Of a stretch of 64,000 bases of DNA, positions 9,742-19,167 are shown piece by piece. Positions within the stretch are counted from its first letter, which is position 1. Each line of letters begins with the position of its first letter. The translations under genes were made by a program, and so were the position numbers. The stretch is from contig NZ_LMMA01000010.1 in assembly GCF_001422725.1 (NCBI RefSeq), positions 20,736 to 84,735 of the forward strand. Reading direction: 5' to 3'. The DNA is from Flavobacterium sp. Leaf82 (GTDB lineage: Bacteria; Bacteroidota; Bacteroidia; Flavobacteriales; Flavobacteriaceae). The notes below the pieces were generated by a model. That model was not told the origin of the DNA, made no database searches, and was given only the letters and a program-made list of their open reading frames with translations.

Positions 9742-11100
9742 ATGATAAAGAGCTTGATTCATTCCATGTTAGTTTGTCCTGATTATGACAGACCTTATCC
9801 CTCTATAACTCATGCAGAAGGAATATATTTATATGATACAAATGGCAAAAAGTATATTGACGGAACATCCGGAACTGCTTCGGTTTCAAGTTTCGGTCAT
9901 TCTATAGAAGGAATTTCAGATGTTGTAAAAAATCAGATGGATAATGTTGCATTGATTCCAACACATACTTTTACATCAGAAGTGGTTGAAAACTATTTAA
10001 CCAAATTAGTAAATTTTGCTCCTGATGGGTTTAGTCGTGCCTGGACAGCATCGAGTGGGACAGAAGCTGTTGAGCAGGCATTAAAAATGGCATTGCAATA
10101 TCATCAGATAAGAGGAGATAAAGATAGATACAAAATAATATCCCGATGGGGAACATACCATGGTAATTCTGTTTTTACTTTAGATGTTGGTGGTATGGCT
10201 TTAAGACGAGCTGTATATGAAAAGTGGATGAATAATTTTCCGCATATACCACCATCTTATCCTTACAGAAAACCAAATGAAATGTCTGATGAGGAATATG
10301 CAATAATGAGTGCCGGTGAATTAGAGAAATGTCTCTTAGAAACCGGGCCAGAGACTGTAGCGGCATTTATTGCTGAACCGGTTGTTGCCGCTGCATTAGG
10401 CGCTGTTGTTCCTACGAAAGGTTATTTTGAAGAAATTAGAAAGGTTTGTGATAAATATGGAATTCTCTTTGTTGCAGATGAAATTCTAACCAGTTTTGGA
10501 CGATTAGGAACTAATTTCGGGATGGAAAGATTTGGAGTAACACCAGATATTATAGCTGCTGGAAAAGGTATAAGCGGTGGGTATTATCCACTTTCTGCTG
10601 TTATTGCCCATGAAAAAGTGGCTTCAGAATTCGAGAATAGAAAAATCCCTTTTCTGGGTGGCCATTCTTTCGCCTGTAATCCTGTTGGTGCGGCGATTGG
10701 AAGTTTTATAATTGATTATGTTCAGGAAAATAATATAGTTGAAAACAGCTTTAAAATGGGAGAGGTTTTTAAGGAAAAACTCCAACGCCTTTATCGTCAT
10801 GAAATAGTTGGGGATATTCGAGGGATGGGATTATATCTTGGAATTGAATTTGTAGCAGATAGAATAACAAAAATGCCATTTGCAAAAGAATTAAATATAA
10901 GCAAAAGAATAGTTGATAAAGCATTCGAAAAAGGGGTTGTTATTTATTTAGGCAAAGGATCCTTTGATGGTTTATCAGGTGATCATATCACAATTTCTCC
11001 ACCATTGATTATAAATGAAGAGCAGATAGAAGTAATGGTTCAGGCTATAGATTTAAGCGTAGCCGAAGTATTGGAATCTATTTCAAAAAGTGTGAGTTGA
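9742..11100 (+). CDS. PLP-dependent class III aminotransferase
   Basis: A fold-type I, class III (omega-type) aminotransferase of 452 residues. Visible motifs: DEILTSFGRLG (cofactor-binding Asp), AAGKGISGGYYPLSAV with the Schiff-base Lys at ~275, and GGHSFACNPVGAA in the C-terminal half. ATG 9742 is chosen because the longer frame would start at a TTG at 9694 inside the preceding gene. The substrate cannot be read from the sequence. Relatives include diaminobutyrate, beta-alanine/pyruvate and glutamate-semialdehyde enzymes. In this cluster it could make a non-protein amino acid, for example a diamino or beta-amino acid used by the second module of the 1481 NRPS or by the unusual A domain near 36 kb. 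No SbnA/SbnB-type diaminopropionate pathway is present in the window. The gene lies 19 bases downstream of the sulfotransferase gene. Confidence 0.9.
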   Translation: MIKSLIHSMLVCPDYDRPYPSITHAEGIYLYDTNGKKYIDGTSGTASVSSFGHSIEGISDVVKNQMDNVALIPTHTFTSEVVENYLTKLVNFAPDGFSRAWTASSGTEAVEQALKMALQYHQIRGDKDRYKIISRWGTYHGNSVFTLDVGGMALRRAVYEKWMNNFPHIPPSYPYRKPNEMSDEEYAIMSAGELEKCLLETGPETVAAFIAEPVVAAALGAVVPTKGYFEEIRKVCDKYGILFVADEILTSFGRLGTNFGMERFGVTPDIIAAGKGISGGYYPLSAVIAHEKVASEFENRKIPFLGGHSFACNPVGAAIGSFIIDYVQENNIVENSFKMGEVFKEKLQRLYRHEIVGDIRGMGLYLGIEFVADRITKMPFAKELNISKRIVDKAFEKGVVIYLGKGSFDGLSGDHITISPPLIINEEQIEVMVQAIDLSVAEVLESISKSVS

Positions 11101-11202
11101 TTTTTTCTTTATGAATCTGCTAATTTTTATGGCAATGAGTAAAAATATATTCATTTATTTTTATTAGTTATATTTTGATTATTAATGTTTTAAATGTTTT
11201 TA

Positions 11203-11246
11203 ATTAATTCAATAGATTAAGGTAATATTTGATCTGTTGAATTAAT
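11203..11246. promoter_or_regulatory. 15-bp inverted repeat upstream of cysC
   Basis: ATTAATTCAATAGAT (11203-11217) pairs with ATCTGTTGAATTAAT (11232-11246) across a 14-base loop, with one G-T wobble. It sits in the 219-base gap between the aminotransferase and APS kinase genes. It could be an operator or a weak terminator for the upstream unit; the following bases are CAAAAAAAG and not a T-run, which argues against a classical + strand terminator. The gap holds no gene that I can see. Confidence 0.5.
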
Positions 11247-11319
11247 CAAAAAAAGAAAACTCAGATTATAAAAAATTGAATTTAAAAAATCGTAATGGCA
11301 AAAAATAAATATCATAATT

Positions 11320-11946
11320 ATGGAATTAAAAAATATTAGCTGTCATGAATATACACTTAATAAAGAAAAAAGGTGTAAAATTAAAAAGCACAAGTCTATA
11401 TTAATTTGGCTTACAGGTTTATCAGGTTCAGGTAAAAGTACAATAGCAAATGCTTTAGAGATAGAATTTTTCCGAATGAATATTCATACTTATACACTTG
11501 ATGGGGATAATGTAAGGAGCGGATTAAATAAGGATCTTACTTTTAGTCCTGAAGACCGAAGCGAAAATATTAGAAGAATTGCCGAAACATCAAAGTTAAT
11601 GCTTGATGCAGGATTGGTAGTTATTGCTGCTTTTATAACACCTTATGCACGAGACAGGCAATTGGTAAAAAATATTATTGGCTTTGATGAAGTAGTCGAA
11701 ATTTTTGTAGATACCCCACTTGCAGAATGTGAAAGAAGAGATGTGAAAGGACTCTATAAAAAGGCAAGGGCAAATGAAATTAAAAATATGACAGGAATTG
11801 ATTCTCCTTATGAAAATCCCGTTGCACCAGATATCACGGTCAATACTCTTGAAGAATCGCTTATAGATTCTGTAAATAAAATAATCGAATTTACAATGCC
11901 TAAACTTACTTTGAATACAGAAACCTTAAATCAATTAGTACACTAA
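11320..11946 (+). CDS. cysC: Adenylylsulfate (APS) kinase
   Basis: Phosphorylates adenylyl sulfate with ATP to make PAPS, the donor used by sulfotransferases. The 208-residue protein has the P-loop GLSGSGKST (~33-41), the DGDNVRSGLNKDL segment with FSPEDRSENIRR that binds APS, the lid region GLYKKARANEIKNMTGID, and the terminal YENPVAPDITVNT typical of CysC. It is complete and of normal length. It lacks the usual partners of assimilatory sulfate reduction (no cysD/cysN here) and lies within a biosynthetic cluster two genes after a sulfotransferase. It therefore most likely provides dedicated PAPS for sulfonation of the product. It starts 219 bases after the aminotransferase gene, behind an inverted repeat, and may be separately controlled. 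Confidence 0.93.
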   Translation: MELKNISCHEYTLNKEKRCKIKKHKSILIWLTGLSGSGKSTIANALEIEFFRMNIHTYTLDGDNVRSGLNKDLTFSPEDRSENIRRIAETSKLMLDAGLVVIAAFITPYARDRQLVKNIIGFDEVVEIFVDTPLAECERRDVKGLYKKARANEIKNMTGIDSPYENPVAPDITVNTLEESLIDSVNKIIEFTMPKLTLNTETLNQLVH

Positions 11947-11985
11947 AATCAAAAAAACTAAAAAATAATTTAATCTGAAAATATT

Positions 11986-12390
11986 ATGAACTCACTGGAT
12001 ATAAAAGACTTTCCTGTAGAGCAATCTATAGTGCAAAAAGGCATGGTTATATATGAAGTTAATAAATACTTAATTTTATTTGGCGTAAAAACATCTATTT
12101 ATTTTGGTAATTCTGCCGAAGTTATAAGTATCAATAACATTAATTTGTCACAAAATGCTTCGATGAAATTAAGCTACTTATTAGGGAGTTTAAATTTTTT
12201 TAATGATTTTTTATGCAGTCGAATACTCTTAGATGATATAAACATTGAATTTTTAATGAAAAATTTAAAAATTCTTACAGTTTTGATAAATCTTCTGGAG
12301 CATGAAAATAATGTTAATGTTTTAGAAAATATTATTGATGAAATGAATAATCAAAGAATTGAACTTCGAAATATATACATGCAACTGTAA
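11986..12390 (+). CDS. Small protein of unknown function
   Basis: 134 residues; I recognise no family. The first ~60 residues look beta-rich (MVIYEVNKYLILFGVKTSIYFG). The C-terminal half is predicted helical and rich in Leu, Asn and Ile, with no Cys pairs, no signal peptide and no membrane segment. It follows cysC by 39 bases and is the last gene before a 948-base non-coding gap, so it probably shares a transcript with cysC. Its coding quality (ATG start, base composition like the neighbours, one clean frame) supports a real gene. It could be a small accessory or regulatory protein of the cluster; that is only a guess from position. Confidence 0.65.
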   Translation: MNSLDIKDFPVEQSIVQKGMVIYEVNKYLILFGVKTSIYFGNSAEVISINNINLSQNASMKLSYLLGSLNFFNDFLCSRILLDDINIEFLMKNLKILTVLINLLEHENNVNVLENIIDEMNNQRIELRNIYMQL

Positions 12391-12722
12391 TTGAACACGC
12401 TATTTAATAATATTACAGGTAAACTTATATAGATTATTTTAAAGTAGAAAAAAGTTTTTGCTGATCTGTTTATATTATTAGATAATGTTCCTGATTAATT
12501 TTTGTTACATATAAACATATTTTATAAAAGGGATTGAAAAGATTTTTTTTTAAAACATCTTCTATGTTTTAAATTATATGCTACTTATTCCTAAAACTTC
12601 ATTTTGAGTTTCTGGACAATTCTTATTTTTCAATCTGACTTAAAAAGATAAAAGATTCATAAGAACAAATAGTAAATACTAACTTATTTATTGCTAATTG
12701 TTTGAAATCATAACGCTAAAGT

Positions 12723-12756
12723 CCGTAATTTTTATACGAAAACCCCGTAATTTTTA
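12723..12756. promoter_or_regulatory. Two direct repeats, possible activator site
   Basis: CCGTAATTTTTA occurs twice, at 12723-12734 and 12745-12756, exactly 22 bases apart, which is two helical turns on the same DNA face. Paired direct repeats with about this period are typical of LytTR-type response-regulator sites, which are common in Bacteroidota. Assigning a regulator is inference; no LytTR gene lies in the window. Confidence 0.5.
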
Positions 12757-12825
12757 GATAACTCTTACAGTTAATTTAGCCCAAAAACAGTAATATCTAA
12801 CATCTTAAATTCAATAATTATGTGG

Positions 12826-12853
12826 AGTTAAAATATTATATAATATTTTAACT
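12826..12853. promoter_or_regulatory. Perfect 28-bp palindrome
   Basis: AGTTAAAATATTA (12826-12838), then TA, then TAATATTTTAACT (12841-12853): both 13-base arms match without error and the centre is itself symmetrical. It lies 436 bases after the previous gene and 485 bases before the next, 70 bases downstream of the direct repeats. It could be an operator for a dimeric regulator, or an AT-only hairpin. Confidence 0.55.
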
Positions 12854-13338
12854 TGAATTTAAGTATCTGTATATTAGTTGTTAAACGAAATTTTTAATTA
12901 TGATTTCGAACAAAATGCTGATAAGTAAAGATTCTAAAATAAATGAGTTAGTATAGTTTAGTTATTCTTCATTTTTCAACAAAAATATTTTGTCAGAAGA
13001 TGTCATATTGGATAATAAGATCAATATCAAACTTACATTTTAAATGAAGATATGCAGGAAATAATTTCAGTTTATAAAAAGACCAAAGTGCAGTTTTGCT
13101 GATAGCAATGAAATGTAAAATTTATTGATAATACGTTTCGATCCTCCCCAGAAAGAATCTATTTTCAAGGGAAGAAAAATTAACACCTAATTTTTAAATT
13201 GAATTAAAACAAATCTCCAATATCATCATCAAAAAATTAGTAGACAAAGCAATAACTATAGTTAATATTATCAAATGTGTGAGTTTACATTAAAAAAGTC
13301 AGACAATTAAAAAATTAATAAAAATTAATAAAAATCCA

Positions 13339-15051
13339 ATGAAAATACTAGGTATAAAATCAAGTCATGACGGTGCACTAGCGTTAATCGATAATGGAAA
13401 ATTGATCTTTTCATATGAAATGGAAAAATTAAATAACAATTTTAGGCTAGCCGATTTTAATTTGACTTTTGAAGAAATTGAATCTATACTAAATAAATAT
13501 AATTATAGCTTTTCTACTCTGGATCATGTCGCTATAGATGGATGGAGAAATGATAAAGAAGAAGTATTAAAATTAGAACAAGAAGACGAAATTACGATTT
13601 TAAAAGATCTTGAGCTGTCAAAGGATTTTTTTATTGATTTAAAATTAGCCAAGTATGGCGCTTTGTTGTCAGAAACAGATGATGTGCTAAAAGTCTGCAA
13701 TGCGAAAATTGATGCTCTAAATTTATCTTACTCAAGTTATATGCACGTTTCTGGACATATTTTTAGTGCTTACTGTACAAGTCCATATGCAAAAAATAAT
13801 GAAGATTCATATATACTATCGTGGGATGGAGGTATGGTTCCTCAATTGTTTTATTACGAAGCAAAAGATAAGAAGGTAATAAATTGCGGTCCTGTATTTT
13901 TAATGTTTGGTGGTGTATATCCTGATTTTGCTTATGAATTTACTCCATTTAGTGAAAAGAGAAAAGACCATTCTATTTCAGGTAAACTGATGGCTTATAT
14001 AGCATTAGGGAATAAAAATGAGGAATTGCTACAGCATTATTTCAGAATTTACAATGATTTGGAAGCTAATGTAAAATCTGAAATTAATATTAAAAATGTG
14101 AACTGGGTTACGGAGCAATTCAAGATTCAGTCTAAAGAAATATGCATATCAATGGGATTAAGTAGTGAAGATGTGCTATGTACATTTCATATTTTTCTTG
14201 AGAACCTATTGATCGAAAAGTTAAAAGTTTTGGTTGATAAATTTCCTTATTCTAAATCAAATTTTTGCTTTGTAGGTGGATGCGCTTTGAGTATAAAATG
14301 GAATAGTAAATTACGTAATTCAGGAATTTTTGATACGATGTGGGTTCCGCCTTTTCCAAATGATTCAGGAAGTGCCATTGGTGTGGCTTGTTGCGTTATG
14401 ATGGACAAAACTGATACAACTATTCTGGATTGGAACGTGTATAGCGGTCCCGGAATTATTGAAAATATAGAAGAAAATGATACGTATTTATCCAAGTCGT
14501 TTTCTGTAAAAGCACTTGCTGCGCTTTTGCATGAAAAAGACGAACCTGTTGTAGTGCTTAATGGCAGGGCAGAACTAGGTCCAAGATCATTAGGGAACAG
14601 AAGTATCATTTCTCCGGCAACGAATCAAAAAATGAAAGGACTTCTAAATAAAGTAAAAGGTAGAGAGTTTTACAGACCTGTTGCACCAATTTGTCTTGAA
14701 GATGATGCACCAAATGTCTTTTTTCCCGGAAATCCTGATCCATTTATGCTTTTTGAACATACAGTAAGAGAAGATTGGGATAACAGAGTTCCTGCAATTG
14801 TTCATTTGGATGGAAGTGCCAGATTACAAACGGTGAACGAAAATGAAAATAATGTGATTTACGAATTACTATCGGAATATAAGAAATTAAGCGGGATCCC
14901 TTTATTGTGTAATACCAGTGCAAACTTTAATGGTAAAGGATTTTTTCCTGATTTAAAAAGTGTAATGGAGTGGGAAAGTGTCAATTATTTTTGGTGTAAC
15001 AACAAACTTTACGAGAGAAAAGAAAAAATGGATTTATACGAAAATCTATAA
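13339..15051 (+). CDS. O-carbamoyltransferase, NodU/CmcH/TobZ family
   Basis: Transfers a carbamoyl group from carbamoyl phosphate, through a carbamoyl-adenylate, to a hydroxyl of a natural product. The N-terminus has the family opening MKILGIKSSHDGALALIDNG and the His motif HVSGHIFSAY (~136-145), expected to bind the metal. The C-terminal catalytic domain has NGRAELGPRSLGNRSI (~408-423) and the family signature FYRPVAPICLE, then CNTSANFNGKG. Its 570 residues match the normal length. It is the first gene after the long regulatory gap, so it heads the second transcription unit. CmcH does this chemistry on cephamycins; here the hydroxyl could come from Thr, Ser or a residue hydroxylated by the CmlA-like enzyme encoded at 23685. 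The acceptor is unknown. Confidence 0.93.
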   Translation: MKILGIKSSHDGALALIDNGKLIFSYEMEKLNNNFRLADFNLTFEEIESILNKYNYSFSTLDHVAIDGWRNDKEEVLKLEQEDEITILKDLELSKDFFIDLKLAKYGALLSETDDVLKVCNAKIDALNLSYSSYMHVSGHIFSAYCTSPYAKNNEDSYILSWDGGMVPQLFYYEAKDKKVINCGPVFLMFGGVYPDFAYEFTPFSEKRKDHSISGKLMAYIALGNKNEELLQHYFRIYNDLEANVKSEINIKNVNWVTEQFKIQSKEICISMGLSSEDVLCTFHIFLENLLIEKLKVLVDKFPYSKSNFCFVGGCALSIKWNSKLRNSGIFDTMWVPPFPNDSGSAIGVACCVMMDKTDTTILDWNVYSGPGIIENIEENDTYLSKSFSVKALAALLHEKDEPVVVLNGRAELGPRSLGNRSIISPATNQKMKGLLNKVKGREFYRPVAPICLEDDAPNVFFPGNPDPFMLFEHTVREDWDNRVPAIVHLDGSARLQTVNENENNVIYELLSEYKKLSGIPLLCNTSANFNGKGFFPDLKSVMEWESVNYFWCNNKLYERKEKMDLYENL

Positions 15052-15218
15052 CTATTTAATATTGTCTTGAAGTACTTACAGAAATATAAAAACAGTATTC
15101 ATAATCCTGAGGTTAAAATATTAAATGTATAATTATATAGTAATTAACTATTTAACGGGTTTTGTGATTGAAACAAGCAAAGCATAAATAATAATAAATA
15201 TATTCAATTTCTGAAAAT

Positions 15219-18200
15219 ATGAAAGATTTATATTCTATTGGTAAAAATCTTAATCAAGATAGAAAACAAGAACTAATATCTTTGGATAAGGAAGGATATC
15301 TTGTTTCTGAACAGTATTGGCTTGATCAGTTCAAAGGTGATATTCCGGTTCTGGATTTACCTCTTTTTAAAAACCGACATTTAATTCACACTTACAACGC
15401 AAACTGTGTTACATACAGTTTTGCAGATGATTTTCTTGAAAAAATAAAAGTTTTTTCTCAAAAACAGCAAACGAATCTGTTTACAATATTAATGGCAGGC
15501 GTTAATCTCTTGTTGCACAAATATACCAAGCAAGAAGATATTGTAACTGGTACAATCATAACAGGCAAGGATGATTTTGATCTTCAAAGTGACTTATTGT
15601 ATGTGAATATGTTAGCGATCAGGACTCAAATTGATAAAGAAAGCAGGTTTGCAGATTTTTTGCAGATTCAAAAAAAAATATTAGCGAATGCATTTGAGCA
15701 TCAGCAATATCCTTTTAACGAACTAAAGAATCAATTGAATATCAAAAAAGACAATTATTACTCCGGACTTTTTGATGTATTGGTTGTTTTAAAAAGTGAA
15801 GAATCAGAGATAAATACCAAAAACAGCTATGATAAATGGCAGGAACATGATTTTAAAGACCATGTTTCGGATATTACTTTTAGTTTTGTTGAAACGGAGA
15901 ATTTGGATTTGAAAATTGAATATAATTCAGATTTGTATGAATTCGAAATCATAAACAGAATGTTTGGTCATTTTGAAAAAATCATGACCAGCGTAATGGC
16001 TGATAATAACATCCTGATAAAAAACATTGAATACGTTACTGAACTGGAAAAGCTGGATTTACTAAGCTTTAACAGCATTATTAAACACCAAAACCCAAAC
16101 CATATTATTCTTGACCTGTTTAAAGAGCAGGTTGAGAATAATCCTGATGGTGTAGCTGTGGTTTCTGATGGGATTAGTTTGACTTATAGTGATCTGGATC
16201 AAAAATCAAATCAGCTGGCTCATTATTTAATCAGTCAGGGAATAGAAAAAAATCCAAATATATTACTGTGTTTTAATACCGTTATGGATAAATCCATAAT
16301 AGGAATATTGGGAATAATGAAATCAGGCGGCGTTTACATACCTGTTGATTCTGATATTCCTGAAGATAGAATTTCGTATATTATAAGTGATACGAAAGCT
16401 AATTTTGTAATTAGCAACCGGTTTGATTCCGTTGTTTTTAGCGACAAAAACATTGAAATAATCGGATTAGACAGTCATCATGAAGATTGGAATCTAATGT
16501 CAAAAACAGCACCCGCTGTTGTAGTAAATCCTACTGATCTGGCGTATATAATTTATACTTCTGGAACTACCGGAAATCCTAAAGGGGTAATGATAAGTCA
16601 CGAGAATTTATCGGATTATTTTATTGGATTGAATGACAAAATTGATATTGAGAAAAATAAAGTCAATTGCCTAATGTCGACATTGGCAACTGATTTAGGA
16701 AATACAGTTTTGTACAGTTCATTGATTTATGGAAATACACTGCATCTTTTTTCCAAAGAAAAATTACGTGATTCCTTGTATCTGCATGAGTATTTTGCTG
16801 AAAACCAGATCGATTGTATAAAAATAGTAGCTACTTATTGGAAATCACTTGAATACGATGATATGGTATTGCTGCCAAACATCATGATAATTTTTGGCGG
16901 AGAAGAGCTTTCTAACGTAATCATTGAGAAGATTAAAAAGGTAAAACCTGAAATACGTATCATCAATCATTACGGACCAACAGAAACCACGATAGGTAAA
17001 TTACTGCATGAAGTAAAAGATAATAGTATCGGAAAAAATGTACCTATTGGTAAACCTTTCTCTGATACGAAAATTTATGTAGTGGATGAAAATTTAAATT
17101 TAAGTCCAAAAGGAATTTGGGGTGAACTTTTAATTGGTGGTAAAGGTGTTTTTAAAGGGTACTTAAATCAGCCTTCACTAACGCAAGAAAAGCGTATTAT
17201 AAACCCGTTTCAGGAAGAGCAGGGACATTTATACAAAACAGGAGACCGCGTAAGAGTGAATTTAAACGGTGAAATTGAATTTGGATCCAGATTAGATAAT
17301 CAGGTAAAAATTCAGGGATACAGGGTTGAATTAAGCGAAATTGAAGCCATAATTAGTCATCAGGATTATGTAAAAGAATGTACCGTTACGATTGTTGACA
17401 ATGCAAATTCAGATAAAATACTTGCTGTTTACCTGGTGGTAAAAGAAGGATATAATGAACAAAAGTTTAAGGAAAGTCTGAAAAAAAGTCTTCCAATGCA
17501 CATGATTCCTTCTATAATTGTTGAGTTGGACAGCATTCCGATTACCTCAAACGGAAAAGTAGATAGGAAGAAATTGCCTGATGTAAATTTACAAAAGATA
17601 ACATCAGTTTTTGTTGGTCCCGAAAATGATTCTCAAAAGAAAGTTATTGCAATACTGGAAGAAATCTTTAATAAAAAGCCTATTTCTATAGATGACAATT
17701 TCTTTGAATTGGGAGGAGATTCAATAAAATCAATTCAGGTAGTTTCACGTTTAAGTCAAAGTGGTTATCTTCTTACTTTGGGAGAAATAATCAAGAATCC
17801 TGTTATTAGGGATTTTTCTGAAAAATTAAAAATAAAGAAAATAGTCCAAAGCAAAGAGGATATGTTTTCTGGAGATATCCCGCTTTCGCCAATTCAGAAA
17901 TTGTTTTTCGAAAAAAAGAAAGGCGATTATAATCACTATAACCAATCAATTATTTTAACAGGGGAAAAAATTGAGGAAGAAAGCATTAGAAAAGCGCTTG
18001 ATGAACTAATTCAATATCATGATACTTTAAGAATTAAGTTTAAGAAAACTGACCAGCAATGGACACAGTATTATGGTTCTGCAGAGAATGTATATCAGTT
18101 TTCGAGTGCTTTTTACGATAATGATAATGATTTTATCGAAAAAAGCAAGTCATACAGCAAACAGCTAAATATAGAAAACGGGCCTTTGATACAGATTTGT

Positions 18201-19154
18201 TTGTTGAAAAAAGAAAATCACGACAAGCTTTTATTTATTGTACATCACTTATTGGTTGATGGGGTTTCGTTTAGAATTCTTGCGGAAGATTTATCTAATT
18301 TATATAATAAATTTTTGCATGATACCCATTTTGTAATATCTCAAAAAGGTAGTTCATTAAAAGAATGGCAAACTAAACTTATCGACTATTCTAATAAATT
18401 TAGTTTGATTGGAGAGAGTGTATATTGGGATAACATCAACAATAAAACTTTCGACAGATTACAGATTAATTCATCAAATGAAAAAAATACAATTGCCGAA
18501 AGGTCAAAATGCCTCATAACACTAGATGAAAATAAAACGCAGGATTTAATTACTAAGTGTTATAAAAAACATCAGACAGAAATTAACGAAATTTTGATTA
18601 CGGCTCTTGCGCTGACTTTAAACGAAAGTTTTGGGATTAACAGAATTTTGTTAGCTCTGGAAGGGCATGGCAGAGAAAATATTGGATATGACCTGGATAT
18701 CGCTAGGACTATTGGATGGTTTACTTCTATATTCCCAGTATATATTGACTTAGAAGGAAAAAACAATCTCGATGTTACAAATACTTTATTAGATATTAAA
18801 AACAATCTTAATTCGATTCCAAACAAAGGAATTGGCTATGGAATATTGAAATATTTAAAAAAGGAGGACTTCAATACAGAGCCGGAAATAACGTTTAATT
18901 ACTTAGGAGATTTTGCTTCGAGTATCAGTAATAATTTAAATAATGACCTTTTTAAAGAGATCGAGTTCGTTTATCAGGATGCTTCTGAAAAAAGTCAGTG
19001 CAACGACATCCTTAACTTTACAGGAATTATAAAGAATGGAAAACTAGAGATTTACATCAGTTTTAATAAATTTCATTTTACTATTCAACAAATTGAAAAG
19101 CTGGCACAATCCTATAAAAAACATTTAATACACATAATTACAGAACTTATATAA
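15219..19154 (+). CDS. NRPS, partial C lobe-A(Asp)-T-E
   Basis: 1311 residues. The first ~270 residues correspond only to the C-terminal lobe of a condensation domain (QYWLDQFKGDIPVLDLP ... HQQYPFNELKNQL); the N-terminal lobe with the HHxxxDG motif is missing, so it cannot condense in the usual way. Then A (~295-790, YTSGTTGNPKG), carrier (~805-880, ELGGDSIKS) and a full epimerization domain (~890-1311) with HHLLVDG, EGHGRE, RTIGWFTS, PNKGIGYGIL and FNYLGDF. Specificity residues read D-L-T-K-I-G-H-I-G, one residue away from the known Asp code (D-L-T-K-V-G-H-I-G). The likely output is carrier-bound D-Asp, probably as the first residue of a chain. It starts 167 bases after the carbamoyltransferase gene and is followed 13 bases later by a beta-lactamase-type gene. 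Confidence 0.93.
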   Translation: MKDLYSIGKNLNQDRKQELISLDKEGYLVSEQYWLDQFKGDIPVLDLPLFKNRHLIHTYNANCVTYSFADDFLEKIKVFSQKQQTNLFTILMAGVNLLLHKYTKQEDIVTGTIITGKDDFDLQSDLLYVNMLAIRTQIDKESRFADFLQIQKKILANAFEHQQYPFNELKNQLNIKKDNYYSGLFDVLVVLKSEESEINTKNSYDKWQEHDFKDHVSDITFSFVETENLDLKIEYNSDLYEFEIINRMFGHFEKIMTSVMADNNILIKNIEYVTELEKLDLLSFNSIIKHQNPNHIILDLFKEQVENNPDGVAVVSDGISLTYSDLDQKSNQLAHYLISQGIEKNPNILLCFNTVMDKSIIGILGIMKSGGVYIPVDSDIPEDRISYIISDTKANFVISNRFDSVVFSDKNIEIIGLDSHHEDWNLMSKTAPAVVVNPTDLAYIIYTSGTTGNPKGVMISHENLSDYFIGLNDKIDIEKNKVNCLMSTLATDLGNTVLYSSLIYGNTLHLFSKEKLRDSLYLHEYFAENQIDCIKIVATYWKSLEYDDMVLLPNIMIIFGGEELSNVIIEKIKKVKPEIRIINHYGPTETTIGKLLHEVKDNSIGKNVPIGKPFSDTKIYVVDENLNLSPKGIWGELLIGGKGVFKGYLNQPSLTQEKRIINPFQEEQGHLYKTGDRVRVNLNGEIEFGSRLDNQVKIQGYRVELSEIEAIISHQDYVKECTVTIVDNANSDKILAVYLVVKEGYNEQKFKESLKKSLPMHMIPSIIVELDSIPITSNGKVDRKKLPDVNLQKITSVFVGPENDSQKKVIAILEEIFNKKPISIDDNFFELGGDSIKSIQVVSRLSQSGYLLTLGEIIKNPVIRDFSEKLKIKKIVQSKEDMFSGDIPLSPIQKLFFEKKKGDYNHYNQSIILTGEKIEEESIRKALDELIQYHDTLRIKFKKTDQQWTQYYGSAENVYQFSSAFYDNDNDFIEKSKSYSKQLNIENGPLIQICLLKKENHDKLLFIVHHLLVDGVSFRILAEDLSNLYNKFLHDTHFVISQKGSSLKEWQTKLIDYSNKFSLIGESVYWDNINNKTFDRLQINSSNEKNTIAERSKCLITLDENKTQDLITKCYKKHQTEINEILITALALTLNESFGINRILLALEGHGRENIGYDLDIARTIGWFTSIFPVYIDLEGKNNLDVTNTLLDIKNNLNSIPNKGIGYGILKYLKKEDFNTEPEITFNYLGDFASSISNNLNNDLFKEIEFVYQDASEKSQCNDILNFTGIIKNGKLEIYISFNKFHFTIQQIEKLAQSYKKHLIHIITELI

Positions 19155-19167
19155 TTATTAAAAGCCC

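Larger units (their letters stand above)
12391..13338. other. 948-base non-coding region with regulatory elements
   Basis: No credible gene is seen here in either direction; frames are short and AT-rich. The region separates the sulfotransferase/cysC part of the cluster from the carbamoyltransferase-NRPS part. It holds a pair of direct repeats (12723-12756) and a perfect 28-bp palindrome (12826-12853). It most likely contains the promoter for the transcription unit starting at 13339 and possibly the end of the upstream one. An untranslated regulatory RNA cannot be excluded. Confidence 0.6.

Noticed and set aside
12391..13338. Small genes in the long intergenic gap
   Set aside because: Only short AT-rich frames with frequent stops; none has a believable start or composition.
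13339..15051. Cephamycin-type cluster suggested by a CmcH-like carbamoyltransferase
   Set aside because: No isopenicillin N synthase, expandase or tripeptide (Aad-Cys-Val) synthetase is present; the carbamoyltransferase family acts on many scaffolds.
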